A stretch of 64,000 nucleotides of DNA from Nocardioides lianchengensis (GTDB lineage: Bacteria; Actinomycetota; Actinomycetes; Propionibacteriales; Nocardioidaceae), in the NCBI RefSeq assembly GCF_900101465.1, contig NZ_FMZM01000002.1:124001-188000 (forward strand). Reading direction: 5' to 3'. Under the pieces are notes generated by a model. It searched no databases and had not been told where the DNA came from. It saw only the letters and a list, made by a program, of their open reading frames with translations. Of this stretch, positions 1 to 8,114 are shown one piece after another. The translations under genes were made by a program, and so were the position numbers. How positions within the stretch are numbered: position 1 is the stretch's first letter; each line of letters starts with the position of its first letter.

Positions 1-907
1 ACGCCTGGATCATGTCCTTCGAGCCCTGGTTGACGACCAGGTTCGTGAGGTAGCGCGACTCGATCCGCGAGGCGGTGTCGAAGTCGACCTGGGCGCCCTC
101 GACGGCCGCGGACAGGATCGCCCGCGCGGCCGGGAAGACCGCGCCCTTGGTCTGCTTGCGCAGCAGGGCGGGGAAGGCCGGCAGGAAGCCGGCCAGGGCC
201 GGCGACTTCGGCGTACCGCCGGGCATCTTGTAGCCGGGCGCGTCCCAGGGGCTCAGCGTGGTCTCGGGGTTGGCCTTGATCCAGGCCTTCGCGGCCGGGA
301 CCAGCTCCTCGCGGGTGGCGACCAGCTCGTCGACCAGGCCCTTCTCCTTCGCGGCCGACGCCTTGAACTGGGCGCCGGTGAGCAGGATGTCCATCAGGCC
401 GGCCTGGAGGCCGAACTTGCGGACGATGCGGGTCACGCCGCCGCCGCCGGGCAGCAGGCCCAGACTCGACTCGGGCAGGCCGACGATCACGCCGGGGCCG
501 TCCCACGCGATGCGGTGCTGGGTGGCCAGGCAGATCTCGTAGCCGCCGCCGAGCGCCGCGCCGTTGATGGCGGCCACGACCGGCTTCGGGAACTTCTCCA
601 GCCGGCGCAGCGCCGCCTTGACGGTCTCGCCCAGGGCGAAGACGTCGGCCGCGTCGTCGGGTCCGGCCTGGACCATGTTCTTCAGGTTGCCGCCGGCGAA
701 GAAGGTCTTCTTCGCGCTGGCGACCACGACGCCCGTGACGTCGGCCTCCTCGGCGTACAGCCGGTCGACCGCGGCGTTCATGGAGTCGATGTAGAGCTGG
801 TTCATCGTGTTCGCGCTCGACGTCGGGTCGTCGAGGGTCAGCGTCACGATGCCGTCGGCGTCCTTGTCGTAGTGGACGGCGGACTGGGTGTCGGTGCTGG
901 TGCTCAT
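1..907 (-). CDS. 3-hydroxyacyl-CoA dehydrogenase / enoyl-CoA hydratase (FadJ/FadB-like), N-terminal part only
   Basis: The 302 visible residues form the crotonase (enoyl-CoA hydratase) half of a bifunctional fatty-acid beta-oxidation enzyme; the C-terminal part lies beyond base 1. Visible motifs are FFAGGNLKNM (CoA/oxyanion region), NGAALGGGYE and GLPESSLGLLPGGGGVTR, which carry the two glutamates used for hydration. The ATG at 907 follows an AGGA-type ribosome site at 913-916. The gene lies downstream of the thiolase on the same strand, separated by a repeat, so hydratase, dehydrogenase and thiolase steps are probably co-expressed. The dehydrogenase half is inferred from family architecture; a stand-alone hydratase is possible but the sequence is already longer than the usual 260 residues. 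Confidence 0.85.
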   Translation of the reverse strand, partial: MSTSTDTQSAVHYDKDADGIVTLTLDDPTSSANTMNQLYIDSMNAAVDRLYAEEADVTGVVVASAKKTFFAGGNLKNMVQAGPDDAADVFALGETVKAALRRLEKFPKPVVAAINGAALGGGYEICLATQHRIAWDGPGVIVGLPESSLGLLPGGGGVTRIVRKFGLQAGLMDILLTGAQFKASAAKEKGLVDELVATREELVPAAKAWIKANPETTLSPWDAPGYKMPGGTPKSPALAGFLPAFPALLRKQTKGAVFPAARAILSAAVEGAQVDFDTASRIESRYLTNLVVNQGSKDMIQA

Positions 908-981
908 CAGGGTCCTGTTCTGGATGAGAGAGGTTCAGGGGTACGGCGGGGCGCGGGTCGGGGTGCGCGCGTGACCTGGAT

Positions 982-1040
982 GGGTCTCGATACGCCCGGC
1001 ACGACCTCGTTCCTCGGTCGTGGCGGGCTACTCGACCACC
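982..1040. repeat. REP-like dispersed palindromic element, copy 1
   Basis: GGTCTCGATACG at the left and GCTACTCGACCACC at the right enclose a variable middle containing TCGTTCCTCG. The same terminal words recur near 3091, 20741, 25413, 52726 and 56096. It lies between the thiolase stop and the FadJ-like start. Confidence 0.6.
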
Positions 1041-1041
1041 G

Positions 1042-1095
1042 ACGGATCGCGAAGATCCGTGGCGCTCGTCTGGCGACTCCGTCGCTCAGACGAGC
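1042..1095 (-). terminator. two hairpins after the thiolase stop
   Basis: A perfect 9-bp inverted repeat (GCTCGTCTG 1064-1072 / CAGACGAGC 1087-1095) overlaps the thiolase stop codon, followed by a 7-bp one (ACGGATC 1042-1048 / GATCCGT 1054-1060). No U-run follows, so termination or mRNA 3'-end protection is only likely. Confidence 0.4.
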
Positions 1096-2297
1096 TCCAC
1101 GATCGTCGCGATGCCCATCCCGCCGCCGACGCAGAGCGTGGCGAGGCCGCGGCGCTGGTCGCGGCGCTGCAGCTCGTCGATGAGCGTGCCGAGGATCATC
1201 GCGCCCGTGGCGCCGAGCGGGTGGCCCATGGCGATCGCGCCGCCGTTGACGTTGGTGATCTCGTGGCTGATGTCGAGGTCGCGCATGAACCGCATGGCGA
1301 CCGCGGCGAACGCCTCGTTGATCTCGAACAGGTCGATGTCGCCGACCTCGAGGCCGGCCTTGGCCAGTGCCTTGCGGGCCGCGGGGGCCGGACCGGTGAG
1401 CATGATCGTCGGGTCGGCGCCGGAGACCGCGGTGGCGATGATCCGGGCACGCGGGGTCAGGCCCAGGTCGGTGCCGACCTGCTCGGAGCCGATCAGCGTG
1501 AGGGCGGCGCCGTCGACGATGCCGGAGGAGTTGCCGGCGTGGTGGACGTGGTCGATCTTCTCGATCCAGTGGTACTTCTCCAGGGCCACGTCGTCGAAGC
1601 CGGCGTCGGCGCCGATGCCGGCGAACGACGGCTTGAGACCGGCCAGACCCTCGGGCGAGGTGTCGGGCCGGATCGTCTCGTCGGTGTCGAGGACGGTCAG
1701 GCCGTTGATGTCCTTGACCGGCACGATCGCGCCGGAGAAGTAGCCGTTGGCCCAGGCCTTGGCGGCCCGGTGGTGCGACTCGGCGGCGTACGCGTCGACG
1801 TCGTCGCGGTTCCAGCCCTCGATGGTCGCGATCAGGTCGGCCCCGATGCCCTGCGGCACGAAGCCGGCCCGGAACGCGGTGGCCGGGTCGGAGGCCCAGG
1901 CACCGCCGTCGGAGCCCATCGGCACCCGGCTCATCGACTCGACGCCGCCGGCGAGGATCAGGTCCTCGAAGCCGCCGCGGACCCGCGAGGCGGCCTGGTT
2001 GACGGCCTCCAGGCCGGAGGCGCAGAAACGGTTGAGCTGCACGCCCGCGACGGTGTCGGGGTAGCCCGCGGCCAGCGCCGCGGTCTTGGCGATGTCGCCG
2101 CCCTGGTCGCCGATCGGCGAGACCACGCCGAGGACGACGTCGTCGACGCGCGCCGGGTCGAGGCCGGGGTTGCGCTCCTTCACCTCGTCGAGGAGGCCGA
2201 CGACGAGGTCGACCGGCTTCACCTCGTGCAGCGAGCCTGCTGCCTTGCCCTTGCCGCGCGGCGTACGAAGGTGGTCGTACACGAATGCTTCAGCCAT
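1086..2297 (-). CDS. fadA: acetyl-CoA C-acyltransferase (thiolase)
   Basis: 403-residue thiolase that cleaves 3-ketoacyl-CoA in beta-oxidation. The nucleophilic Cys lies in [12 protein letters not shown], the His in [18 protein letters not shown], and the second Cys in the C-terminal CVGGGMG motif. The start at 2297 ([18 protein letters not shown]) is chosen over an upstream ATG at 2360, because the protein then begins at the usual family N-terminus and an AGGAC site precedes it; the longer form would run through the operator at 2336-2354. It is transcribed toward the FadJ-like gene and divergently from a MerR regulator. Function in this family is well established; the exact chain-length preference cannot be read. 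Confidence 0.93.
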   Translation of the reverse strand: MAEAFVYDHLRTPRGKGKAAGSLHEVKPVDLVVGLLDEVKERNPGLDPARVDDVVLGVVSPIGDQGGDIAKTAALAAGYPDTVAGVQLNRFCASGLEAVNQAASRVRGGFEDLILAGGVESMSRVPMGSDGGAWASDPATAFRAGFVPQGIGADLIATIEGWNRDDVDAYAAESHHRAAKAWANGYFSGAIVPVKDINGLTVLDTDETIRPDTSPEGLAGLKPSFAGIGADAGFDDVALEKYHWIEKIDHVHHAGNSSGIVDGAALTLIGSEQVGTDLGLTPRARIIATAVSGADPTIMLTGPAPAARKALAKAGLEVGDIDLFEINEAFAAVAMRFMRDLDISHEITNVNGGAIAMGHPLGATGAMILGTLIDELQRRDQRRGLATLCVGGGMGIATIVELV

Positions 2298-2335
2298 GAC
2301 CGTCCTAGCGAGTGATCGAGGGATGTGCTCCGATT

Positions 2336-2360
2336 GTGACACTATTGGTGTCACGGTCAA
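2336..2360. promoter_or_regulatory. MerR-type operator/promoter between thiolase and merR
   Basis: Perfect 7-bp dyad GTGACAC (2336-2342) / GTGTCAC (2348-2354), 5-base spacer. On the minus strand TTGACC (2360-2355) precedes it as a -35 element, so the dyad would fill a 19-bp spacer as MerR activators require; the -10 (AATCGG) is poor. Confidence 0.5.
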
Positions 2361-2379
2361 GACCTGAGAGGTGGATCAC

Positions 2380-3081
2380 GTGCCCGACGACGAGCTGCTG
2401 ACGCTCGACCAGCTGACGGCCCGGGTCGGGATGAGCGTGCGCAACGTGCGCTTCTACACGACCAAGGGCCTGGTGCCGCCGCCGATCCGGCGAGGCCGGT
2501 CGGGCTACTACTCCGGCGACCACGTGGCCCGGCTGGAGCTGGTCCGCGAGCTGCAGAGCCACGGCTTCACGCTGGCCGCGATCGAGCGGTACGTCGCCGG
2601 GCTGCCGGCCGACGCCGCGCCCGAGGACATCACCCTGGCCCGGACCATGCTCGCCCCCTGGCAGGCCGACCTCCCGGTCGAGATGGATCGCGCCCAGCTG
2701 GAGCAGCGGGCCGGTCGGCCCCTCGACGAGGACGACGTCGCGACCCTGCAGGCGCTCGGCATCGTCCGGCTCCGCGAGGACGCCTACCTGGTCGCCGCCA
2801 CCCAGCTCAGCATCGGCGTCCGGCTGCTCGACCTCGGCTTCCCCCGTGAGGTCGCCGTCGCCGCGGCCCGGGTCTACCAGGAGCACGGCCGGCAGATGGC
2901 CGAGGAGCTGCACGCGGTGATCGCCGAGAAGCTCGCTCCTCGGTACGGCGACAGCTCCGAGCTGTTCCAGGAGGTCCTGGAGCGGCTCAAGCCGCTGTCG
3001 GTCGGCGGACTCGTCACGGCCTACGAGTCGGCCGTGGCCCGGACGGCGCGCACGACGACCATCCGACCCTCGCGCGGCTAG
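2380..3081 (+). CDS. MerR family transcriptional regulator
   Basis: 233-residue regulator with the winged helix at the N-terminus (LTLDQLTARVGMSVRNVRFYTTKGLVPPP) followed by a RELQSHGFTLAAIERYVAG segment and a long C-terminal effector region of about 150 residues with no recognisable cysteine cluster, so it probably senses an organic ligand such as an acyl-CoA rather than a metal. The GTG at 2380 is preferred to the GTG at 2371 because AGGTGG at 2369-2374 is then a well-placed ribosome site. It is divergent from the thiolase and shares the operator at 2336-2354, so autoregulation and control of the beta-oxidation genes are likely (inference). Confidence 0.85.
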   Translation: MPDDELLTLDQLTARVGMSVRNVRFYTTKGLVPPPIRRGRSGYYSGDHVARLELVRELQSHGFTLAAIERYVAGLPADAAPEDITLARTMLAPWQADLPVEMDRAQLEQRAGRPLDEDDVATLQALGIVRLREDAYLVAATQLSIGVRLLDLGFPREVAVAAARVYQEHGRQMAEELHAVIAEKLAPRYGDSSELFQEVLERLKPLSVGGLVTAYESAVARTARTTTIRPSRG

Positions 3082-3090
3082 CGGCCCCGG

Positions 3091-3219
3091 TGGTTGAGCA
3101 GCGAGGAGCGCCAGCGACGAGCGTGTCGAAACCCGGTGAGCCGACAGTCCGCCTCGATCGAGGTCGCTTGCCGGGTGCGGGGGTTTCGACGCGGTCGCTG
3201 CGCGACCTGCTCAACCACC
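3091..3219. repeat. REP-like element, inverted pair (copy 2)
   Basis: GGTTGAGCAGCG...GTGTCGAAACCC (3091-3134) faces its inverted partner GGGTTTCGAC...CTGCTCAACCACC (3181-3219). The pair can fold as a long stem between two convergent genes. This copy has the TTGAGCA/TCGAAACC variant of the termini. Confidence 0.6.
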
Positions 3220-3249
3220 GGCGGGCCGAGCGACGAGGCCGAGTCGCTG

Positions 3250-3987
3250 TCAGCCGTCGAGCGTGACTACTCCCGCACCCGGCGCGTCGAGCCGCACCTC
3301 CGCCGGCAGCGGTACGGCGTCCGTCATCGCCCCGCAGAGCACGACCGACCCGGCGGGCAACGTCTCCCCGCGGGCCGCGAGGTGGCCGGCCAGGTGCACC
3401 AGGGCGAGCAGCGGGTCGCCGAGGATCGCCGCGGGGCGGACCGTCTCGGTGCGCCCGTCGACGGTCCACGAGCAGGCCAGGTCGGACAGGTCCTCGGGGA
3501 GCGGGAACGGGTCGCCCAGCACGAAGCCGGCGGCGCTCGTGGCGTCGGCCAGCACGTCGGCCAGGCGGAAGCGGTAGCCGTCGTACCGGCTGTCGAGGAC
3601 CTCGAGGGCGAGGTGCACGGCCCCGACGTACGACGCCGCCTCGGCGCGGGTGAGCGGGCCGTCGAGGTCCCGGGCGAGGGTGAACGCGATCTCGGGCTCG
3701 ACGCGCGGCTGGACGAGCGAGGCGGGGTCGGCGGACGCCATCGCGTCGGTCAGGAAGCCGACGATCGGCTCGGCGATGCCCATGGTGCGCTGCTTGGGCG
3801 CGCTGGTCAGGCCGAGCTTGGCACCGACGACCCGCTCCCCCGCCGCGACCCGGGTCGCGCGGTCGAGGTCCTGCACGGCCAGGCCCCAGGCGGCGTCGAG
3901 GCCCGGCTCGTCGTCGGTGAACGGCCGTCGGGTACGATGCCCCGCCCGGACCGCGCGCAGCTCGGCCGCCGCCTCCGCGGGCGTCAT
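3250..3987 (-). CDS. 2-keto-4-pentenoate hydratase / 4-oxalocrotonate decarboxylase family protein
   Basis: 245-residue member of the fumarylacetoacetase-superfamily hydratases (MhpD/DmpE/DmpH type), which act on 2-hydroxypentadienoate or oxalocrotonate in meta-cleavage of aromatic rings. Recognisable stretches are GAKLGLTS, QPRVEPEIAF (metal-ligand Glu pair), ALEVLDSRYDGYRF and LDAPGAGVVTLDG. The ATG at 3987 overlaps the stop of the upstream hydrolase by 4 bases (ATGA), so the two are translationally coupled. Whether it is a hydratase or a decarboxylase cannot be decided from sequence. The gene converges on merR with the REP-like pair between them. Confidence 0.85.
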   Translation of the reverse strand: MTPAEAAAELRAVRAGHRTRRPFTDDEPGLDAAWGLAVQDLDRATRVAAGERVVGAKLGLTSAPKQRTMGIAEPIVGFLTDAMASADPASLVQPRVEPEIAFTLARDLDGPLTRAEAASYVGAVHLALEVLDSRYDGYRFRLADVLADATSAAGFVLGDPFPLPEDLSDLACSWTVDGRTETVRPAAILGDPLLALVHLAGHLAARGETLPAGSVVLCGAMTDAVPLPAEVRLDAPGAGVVTLDG

Positions 3988-4607
3988 CCGAGCCGCTCGG
4001 TCAGCCAGGAGGACAGGGCCGCGACGGTCCCGGCGGTGAGACCGTGCCCGGACGGGTCGCGGTGGCCGGTGACCTCGGCGCCGGACGAGTCGTGCAGCCA
4101 GCTCCAGGTCCGGTCGAGCAGCTCGCGCGGGATGACCGTGTCGGCGTCGCCCTGAGCCACCAGCACCGGGACGCCGTCGAGTCGACCCGCCCCCACGTCC
4201 ATCCCGGCGTCTTCGAACGGCAGCGTGCCGAGCAGCACGGCGACCCCGGCCCAGCGCTGCGGGTCGGTCAGCAGCAGGCCGCCGGCGAACGCCGCGCCGC
4301 CGCTGAAGCCGACCAGCACCACGGGTCGACCCGCGGGCGCGACCTCGTCGAGCCACGCGCGGAACCAGGCGGTCGTCGCGGCCAGGCTCTCGGCGACCGG
4401 CCGACCGATCCCGCGGTTGGCGAACCACGCGTAGCCGCCGCCCTCGGCGATCGGGGCGCGGACGGCGACGTACTCCGGTCCGCTCGGCAGGTGGCCGGCC
4501 AGGCCGAGGATGTCGGTCTCCGACGAGCCGCGCCCGTGCAGCAGCACGACCAACGGCGCTCCGGGATCGGGATCGCCGTACCGGGCGACGACGGGGGGCT
4601 CGGACAC
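3984..4607 (-). CDS. alpha/beta-hydrolase (phospholipase/carboxylesterase type)
   Basis: 207-residue serine hydrolase of the YpfH/carboxylesterase-2 group. VVLLHGRGSSETD carries the oxyanion region, GFSGG the nucleophilic Ser (a G-x-S-x-G elbow), GDADTVIP the Asp and DPSGHGLT the His. The GTG at 4607 is chosen because AAGGAG lies 7 bases upstream; earlier in-frame starts would run into the operator at 4623-4638. It is the first gene of a coupled pair with the ring-fission hydratase, suggesting a role on ester or lactone intermediates (inference). Substrate unknown. Confidence 0.85.
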   Translation of the reverse strand: MSEPPVVARYGDPDPGAPLVVLLHGRGSSETDILGLAGHLPSGPEYVAVRAPIAEGGGYAWFANRGIGRPVAESLAATTAWFRAWLDEVAPAGRPVVLVGFSGGAAFAGGLLLTDPQRWAGVAVLLGTLPFEDAGMDVGAGRLDGVPVLVAQGDADTVIPRELLDRTWSWLHDSSGAEVTGHRDPSGHGLTAGTVAALSSWLTERLG

Positions 4608-4618
4608 AGCACGACTCC

Positions 4619-4648
4619 TTGCGATTGAACTTTCAATCACACTCTAAT
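4619..4648. promoter_or_regulatory. divergent promoter with MarR-like palindrome
   Basis: Perfect dyad GATTGAA (4623-4629) / TTCAATC (4632-4638) with a 2-base centre. On the plus strand TTGCGA (4619-4624), 18 bases, then TCTAAT (4643-4648) make a plausible promoter for the gene at 4664, with the dyad in the spacer. TTGAA/TTCAA dyads are typical of MarR-family sites; no marR gene is in the window. Confidence 0.45.
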
Positions 4649-4663
4649 GGGTACTGCACCCTC

Positions 4664-5545
4664 ATGACCTCCGTTCTCGTCACGGGCGCCACCGGCTTCG
4701 TCGGCCAGCGTCTGGTCCCCGTCCTCGTCGACGCCGGTCACGACGTGAGGGCGATGACCCGCCACCCGGAGACGTACGACGGCCCCGGCGAGCCGGTCTT
4801 CGGCGACGTGCACGACCCCGGATCGCTCGCCGACGCGCTCGCCGGCGTCGACGTCGCGATCTACCTGGTGCACTCGCTGGACGACGACGACTTCGAGCAC
4901 AAGGACGCCGAGGCGGCCCGCGGCTTCGGCCTGGCCGCCGCGGCCGCCGGGACGCAGCAGATCGTCTACCTGGGCGGGCTCGGCAAGGACGGCGACGATC
5001 TCTCCGCCCACCTGCGCTCGCGGCGCGAGGTGGAGCAGCTGCTCGGGGAGTCGGGGGTGCCGGTCACCGTGCTGCGTGCCGCCATCGTCGTCGGCGCCGG
5101 CGGCATCTCGTGGGAGATGACCCGCCAGCTGGTGAAGAACCTGCCCGCGATGGTGGTGCCGAGGTGGGCCACCACCCGCACCCAGCCGATCGCGCTCGAG
5201 GACGTGATCCGCTACCTGGCCGGCGTCGTCGGCAACGAGGCGGCGCTGGGACGGGTCTTCGAGGTGGGCGGGGCCGACCAGGTCAGCTACCTGGAGATGC
5301 TGCAGCAGGCCGCCGAGGTGATGAACGGCCGCAAGCCGCCGATCTTCGTGGTGCCGGTCCTGACGCCGAAGCTGTCGTCGTACTGGATCTCGTTCGTCAC
5401 CAACGTCGACGTGACCACCGGGCGCAACCTCATCGACTCGATGGGCACCGAGGTGATCCAGACCGACTTCGCGATCCGCGACGTCGTCCCCGGTGAGCCG
5501 CTGACGTACGCCGAGGCGGTCCGCAAGGCCGTCGCGGAGAGTTAG
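4664..5545 (+). CDS. NAD(P)-binding atypical SDR protein
   Basis: 293-residue NAD(P)H-binding (NmrA/YwnB-like) protein with the Rossmann motif TGATGFVGQR at residues 8-17. It continues with IYLVHSLDDDDFEHKDAEAA, resembling the DUF2867-associated family of NAD-dependent epimerase-like proteins found widely in actinobacteria. No canonical YxxxK catalytic pair is evident, so a binding/sensor role or atypical reductase is possible. The ATG at 4664 lacks a clear ribosome site and lies 15 bases after a TCTAAT -10 element. The gene is divergent from the hydrolase/hydratase pair. The stop overlaps that of the convergent CPBP gene. Confidence 0.8.
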   Translation: MTSVLVTGATGFVGQRLVPVLVDAGHDVRAMTRHPETYDGPGEPVFGDVHDPGSLADALAGVDVAIYLVHSLDDDDFEHKDAEAARGFGLAAAAAGTQQIVYLGGLGKDGDDLSAHLRSRREVEQLLGESGVPVTVLRAAIVVGAGGISWEMTRQLVKNLPAMVVPRWATTRTQPIALEDVIRYLAGVVGNEAALGRVFEVGGADQVSYLEMLQQAAEVMNGRKPPIFVVPVLTPKLSSYWISFVTNVDVTTGRNLIDSMGTEVIQTDFAIRDVVPGEPLTYAEAVRKAVAES

Positions 5546-6237
5546 CCGATCACCTGCGGCAGCACCAGCAGCATGGCCAGCGACCAGGTGATGTGGGTGA
5601 GGATCGGCGCCAGGATGCCGCCGGAGGCGCGGCGCTCGAGCCCGACCACGACGCCGAGCAGCACGGCCGCGAACGAGAGCATCAGGTTGCCCGTCGCGAG
5701 CGTGGCGATCGGGTAGGCGACGCTGGTCCACAGGACCGGCCGGCGCGGGATGGCGGCGTACGCCGCGCCGCGGAAGAACAGCTCCTCCGCGATGCCGTTG
5801 ACCAGGGTGATGCCGACCAGCAGCGGCAGCGAGCCCTGGTCGGCGTAGTCGAGGACCGACGACACCTGGTCGCCCAGGAACGGGATCTCGCGCACCACGA
5901 GGGCGCCGACCACGAACACGCCCGCGAGCGCGAGGCCGACGCCGATCGGCGTCGCCCAGGGACGGACCAGCCGATCGCGACGGGCGATCCGGCCGAGGTG
6001 GAGCGGGCCGGAGACGAAGGCACCGACCGCCCACACCGCGGCGAGGACGAGGGTCGAGACATAGAACCACGAGCTGCCGGGCTCGATGCGGAGCGAGAAG
6101 CCGAGGACGACCGCCCCGAGGACGACGAACCCGGCCGTCACCAGCTGACGCCGCCGGAGCAGCTCAGGCGGGTCGCGGTGGTCGCGCGGGACGACGTCCC
6201 ACAACGACCTCCGCATCCAGGCGACGACCGGGCTCAT
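5542..6237 (-). CDS. CPBP family intramembrane glutamic endopeptidase
   Basis: 231-residue membrane protein of the CAAX-protease/bacteriocin-processing (Abi) family with about six hydrophobic segments. The diagnostic EExxxR motif is seen as EELFFRG, followed by the conserved His in THITWSLAM. Such proteins cleave substrates within the membrane or serve in immunity to peptides; the substrate here is unknown. The start is ATG at 6237. The end overlaps the convergent NAD-binding gene by four bases (shared TTAG). Confidence 0.85.
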   Translation of the reverse strand: MSPVVAWMRRSLWDVVPRDHRDPPELLRRRQLVTAGFVVLGAVVLGFSLRIEPGSSWFYVSTLVLAAVWAVGAFVSGPLHLGRIARRDRLVRPWATPIGVGLALAGVFVVGALVVREIPFLGDQVSSVLDYADQGSLPLLVGITLVNGIAEELFFRGAAYAAIPRRPVLWTSVAYPIATLATGNLMLSFAAVLLGVVVGLERRASGGILAPILTHITWSLAMLLVLPQVIG

Positions 6238-6243
6238 GAGGTC

Positions 6244-7728
6244 CTAGCGACGACCCGTCGAGAACGACGAGGCGCTGTGGCGCGAGCCGCCGCCGCTCTT
6301 CGCGGCGCCGGCGGACTGGGTCCGCTTGGCCGCGGGCTTGCGACCCTGGCCGCCGCCCGAGGACTGCCGGCCGCCGGCCTGACCACCGGCCTGGCCGCCA
6401 CCGGTGCCGCCACCGCTGCCGCCGCGCCGGCGACGGTTGCGGCCGCCGCCGTTCGCGCCGCCGCCGGCCCCGCCGGGGCGGGACTGCTTCGGCTGCCGCT
6501 GCTGCGGCTCGGGGGTGTCGACCACGAGGCCGCCTTCGACGAGCACCCGCTCGCCGGGGGCGAGCTGGGTCAGCACGGGGTGCCGCGGGCCGTCGACCTT
6601 GGTGATGGTCGGCTTGATGCCGGCCGCCCGGGTCAGGTCGCGCACGTCGCGGACCTGGTCCTCGGTCATCAGGGTGATGACGGTGCCGGCGGCACCCGCG
6701 CGGGCCGTGCGGCCCGAGCGGTGCAGGTAGGCCTTGTGCTCGGCCGGCGGGTCGGCGTGGACGACCAGCGCCACGTCGTCGACGTGGATGCCGCGAGCGG
6801 CGATGTCGGTGGCGACCAGGGTGCTGGCCGTACCGGCGTGGAAGGCGTCCATGTTGCGGGTGCGGGCGCCCTGGCTGAGGTTGCCGTGCAGCTCGACGGC
6901 GGGGACGCCGTTCTTGTTGAGCTGGCGGGTCAGCGCCTTGGCGCCGTGCTTCGTGCGGGTGAAGACGACCGTACGACCGGGCGCGCTGGTCAGGTCGACC
7001 AGCACCGGCACCCGCTGCTCGCGGGCGACGTGCAGGACGTGGTGGTCCATCTTGGCGACCGGCGACTGGGCCGAGTCGGCCTCGTGGGTGGCCGGGTTGG
7101 TCAGGAACCGCTTGACCAGCACGTTCACGCCGTTGTCGAGGGTGGCCGAGAAGAGCATCCGCTGGCCCTCACGGGGCGTGCGGTCCATGATCCGGCGCAC
7201 GCCGGGCAGGAAGCCCAGGTCGGCCATGTGGTCGGCCTCGTCGAGAATGGTGATCTCGATGCCGCCGAGGTCGCAGTGACCCTGGCCGATCAGGTCCTCG
7301 AGGCGACCGGGGCAGGCCAGCACGATGTCGGCGCCGCGGCGCAGGCCGGCGACCTGGGGGTTCTGGCCGACGCCGCCGAAGACGGTCATCGTCGAGAGCC
7401 CGGCGGACTTGGCCAGCGGCGCGAGGGCCTCCTGGATCTGGCCGACCAGCTCGCGGGTCGGGGCCAGGATCAGCGCGCGGGGCCGCTTGGGCTGCGGGCG
7501 CTTGTCGGACGCCTGGAGCCGGGCGACCAGCGGGAGCAGGAACGCGTAGGTCTTGCCGGAGCCGGTGCGGCCCCGACCGAGGACGTCGCGTCCGGCGAGG
7601 GAGTCGGGAAGGGTCGCCGCCTGGATGGGCGACGGGACGGTGATGCCGCGCTCCGCGAGGAGGGCGACGAGAGAGGTGGGCACGCCGAGGTCGGCGAAGT
7701 TGTGCGAAGACAAAAGAGAGTCACTCAC
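6244..7728 (-). CDS. DEAD-box ATP-dependent RNA helicase (RhlE-like)
   Basis: 494-residue RNA helicase. Core motifs in order are FADLG (Q-motif), GRTGSGKTYAFLLP, PTRELVGQI, LDEADHMADLGF, FSATL, TDIAARGIHVD and HRSGRTARAG. The last 110 residues are a low-complexity Gly/Arg/Gln/Ser tail (GGGANGGGRNRRRRGGSGGG region), typical of RNA-annealing extensions in actinobacterial RhlE proteins. It remodels structured RNA, for example in ribosome assembly, cold response or RNA turnover. The ATG at 7728 gives the expected N-terminus. A second DEAD-box gene of a different subfamily lies at 49-51 kb. Confidence 0.93.
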   Translation of the reverse strand: MSDSLLSSHNFADLGVPTSLVALLAERGITVPSPIQAATLPDSLAGRDVLGRGRTGSGKTYAFLLPLVARLQASDKRPQPKRPRALILAPTRELVGQIQEALAPLAKSAGLSTMTVFGGVGQNPQVAGLRRGADIVLACPGRLEDLIGQGHCDLGGIEITILDEADHMADLGFLPGVRRIMDRTPREGQRMLFSATLDNGVNVLVKRFLTNPATHEADSAQSPVAKMDHHVLHVAREQRVPVLVDLTSAPGRTVVFTRTKHGAKALTRQLNKNGVPAVELHGNLSQGARTRNMDAFHAGTASTLVATDIAARGIHVDDVALVVHADPPAEHKAYLHRSGRTARAGAAGTVITLMTEDQVRDVRDLTRAAGIKPTITKVDGPRHPVLTQLAPGERVLVEGGLVVDTPEPQQRQPKQSRPGGAGGGANGGGRNRRRRGGSGGGTGGGQAGGQAGGRQSSGGGQGRKPAAKRTQSAGAAKSGGGSRHSASSFSTGRR

Positions 7729-7797
7729 TGTGGCGGTGTCTCGCCAGAAGAAGCGCGCTCATGATGACGAGCGCGAGGCGGGCCCGAGGCAAGACTG

Positions 7798-7834
7798 GAC
7801 GGGCCGCACTCCCAGCGTAGGGGTGCGGCCCGTC
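7798..7834 (-). terminator. hairpin after csbD-like gene
   Basis: Perfect 12-bp stem GACGGGCCGCAC (7798-7809) / GTGCGGCCCGTC (7823-7834), 13-base loop, about 30 bases after the CsbD stop. No U-run is seen, as is common in actinobacteria. Confidence 0.65.
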
Positions 7835-7864
7835 GTACCCATCATTGCCGGAGGGTGACGTTGA

Positions 7865-8059
7865 CTACTTCGTCAGCCCGTCCTTGAGGTCGGACGCGGC
7901 GTCCTTGAGCTTCTCGCCGGCGTTCTTGACCTTGCCGGAGGTCTGGTCGGCCTTGCCCTCGGCCTCGAGGCCCGGGTCGTTGGTCGCCTTGCCGGCGTGC
8001 TCCTTGCCGTGGCCCTTGAGCTCCTCGGCCTTGTTGCTGATCTTGTCACCGATGCCCAT
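7865..8059 (-). CDS. CsbD family protein
   Basis: 64-residue hydrophilic, Lys/Asp/Gly-rich protein (MGIGDKISNKAEELKGHGKE, then EAEGKADQTSGKVKNAGEKLKD), the hallmark of CsbD stress-response proteins, which are sigma-B controlled in Bacillus; the biochemical role is unknown. The ATG at 8059 is preceded by GGGAGG six bases upstream, so longer in-frame readings toward 8134, which overlap the monooxygenase stop, are rejected. Predicted unfolded or helical and cytoplasmic. It is followed by a strong hairpin and may also be read from its own promoter. Confidence 0.9.
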   Translation of the reverse strand: MGIGDKISNKAEELKGHGKEHAGKATNDPGLEAEGKADQTSGKVKNAGEKLKDAASDLKDGLTK

Positions 8060-8114
8060 CAGGGGCCTCCCTCGAGTCGATTGCGTGTCACCGTGCCAGT
8101 GACCGACGGCCTGC

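Noticed and set aside
5593..7764. A 723-codon open frame on the plus strand
   Set aside because: It is antisense to the CPBP protease and the DEAD-box helicase, both of which have complete family motifs. Long antisense frames are a by-product of the GC-rich codon pattern.
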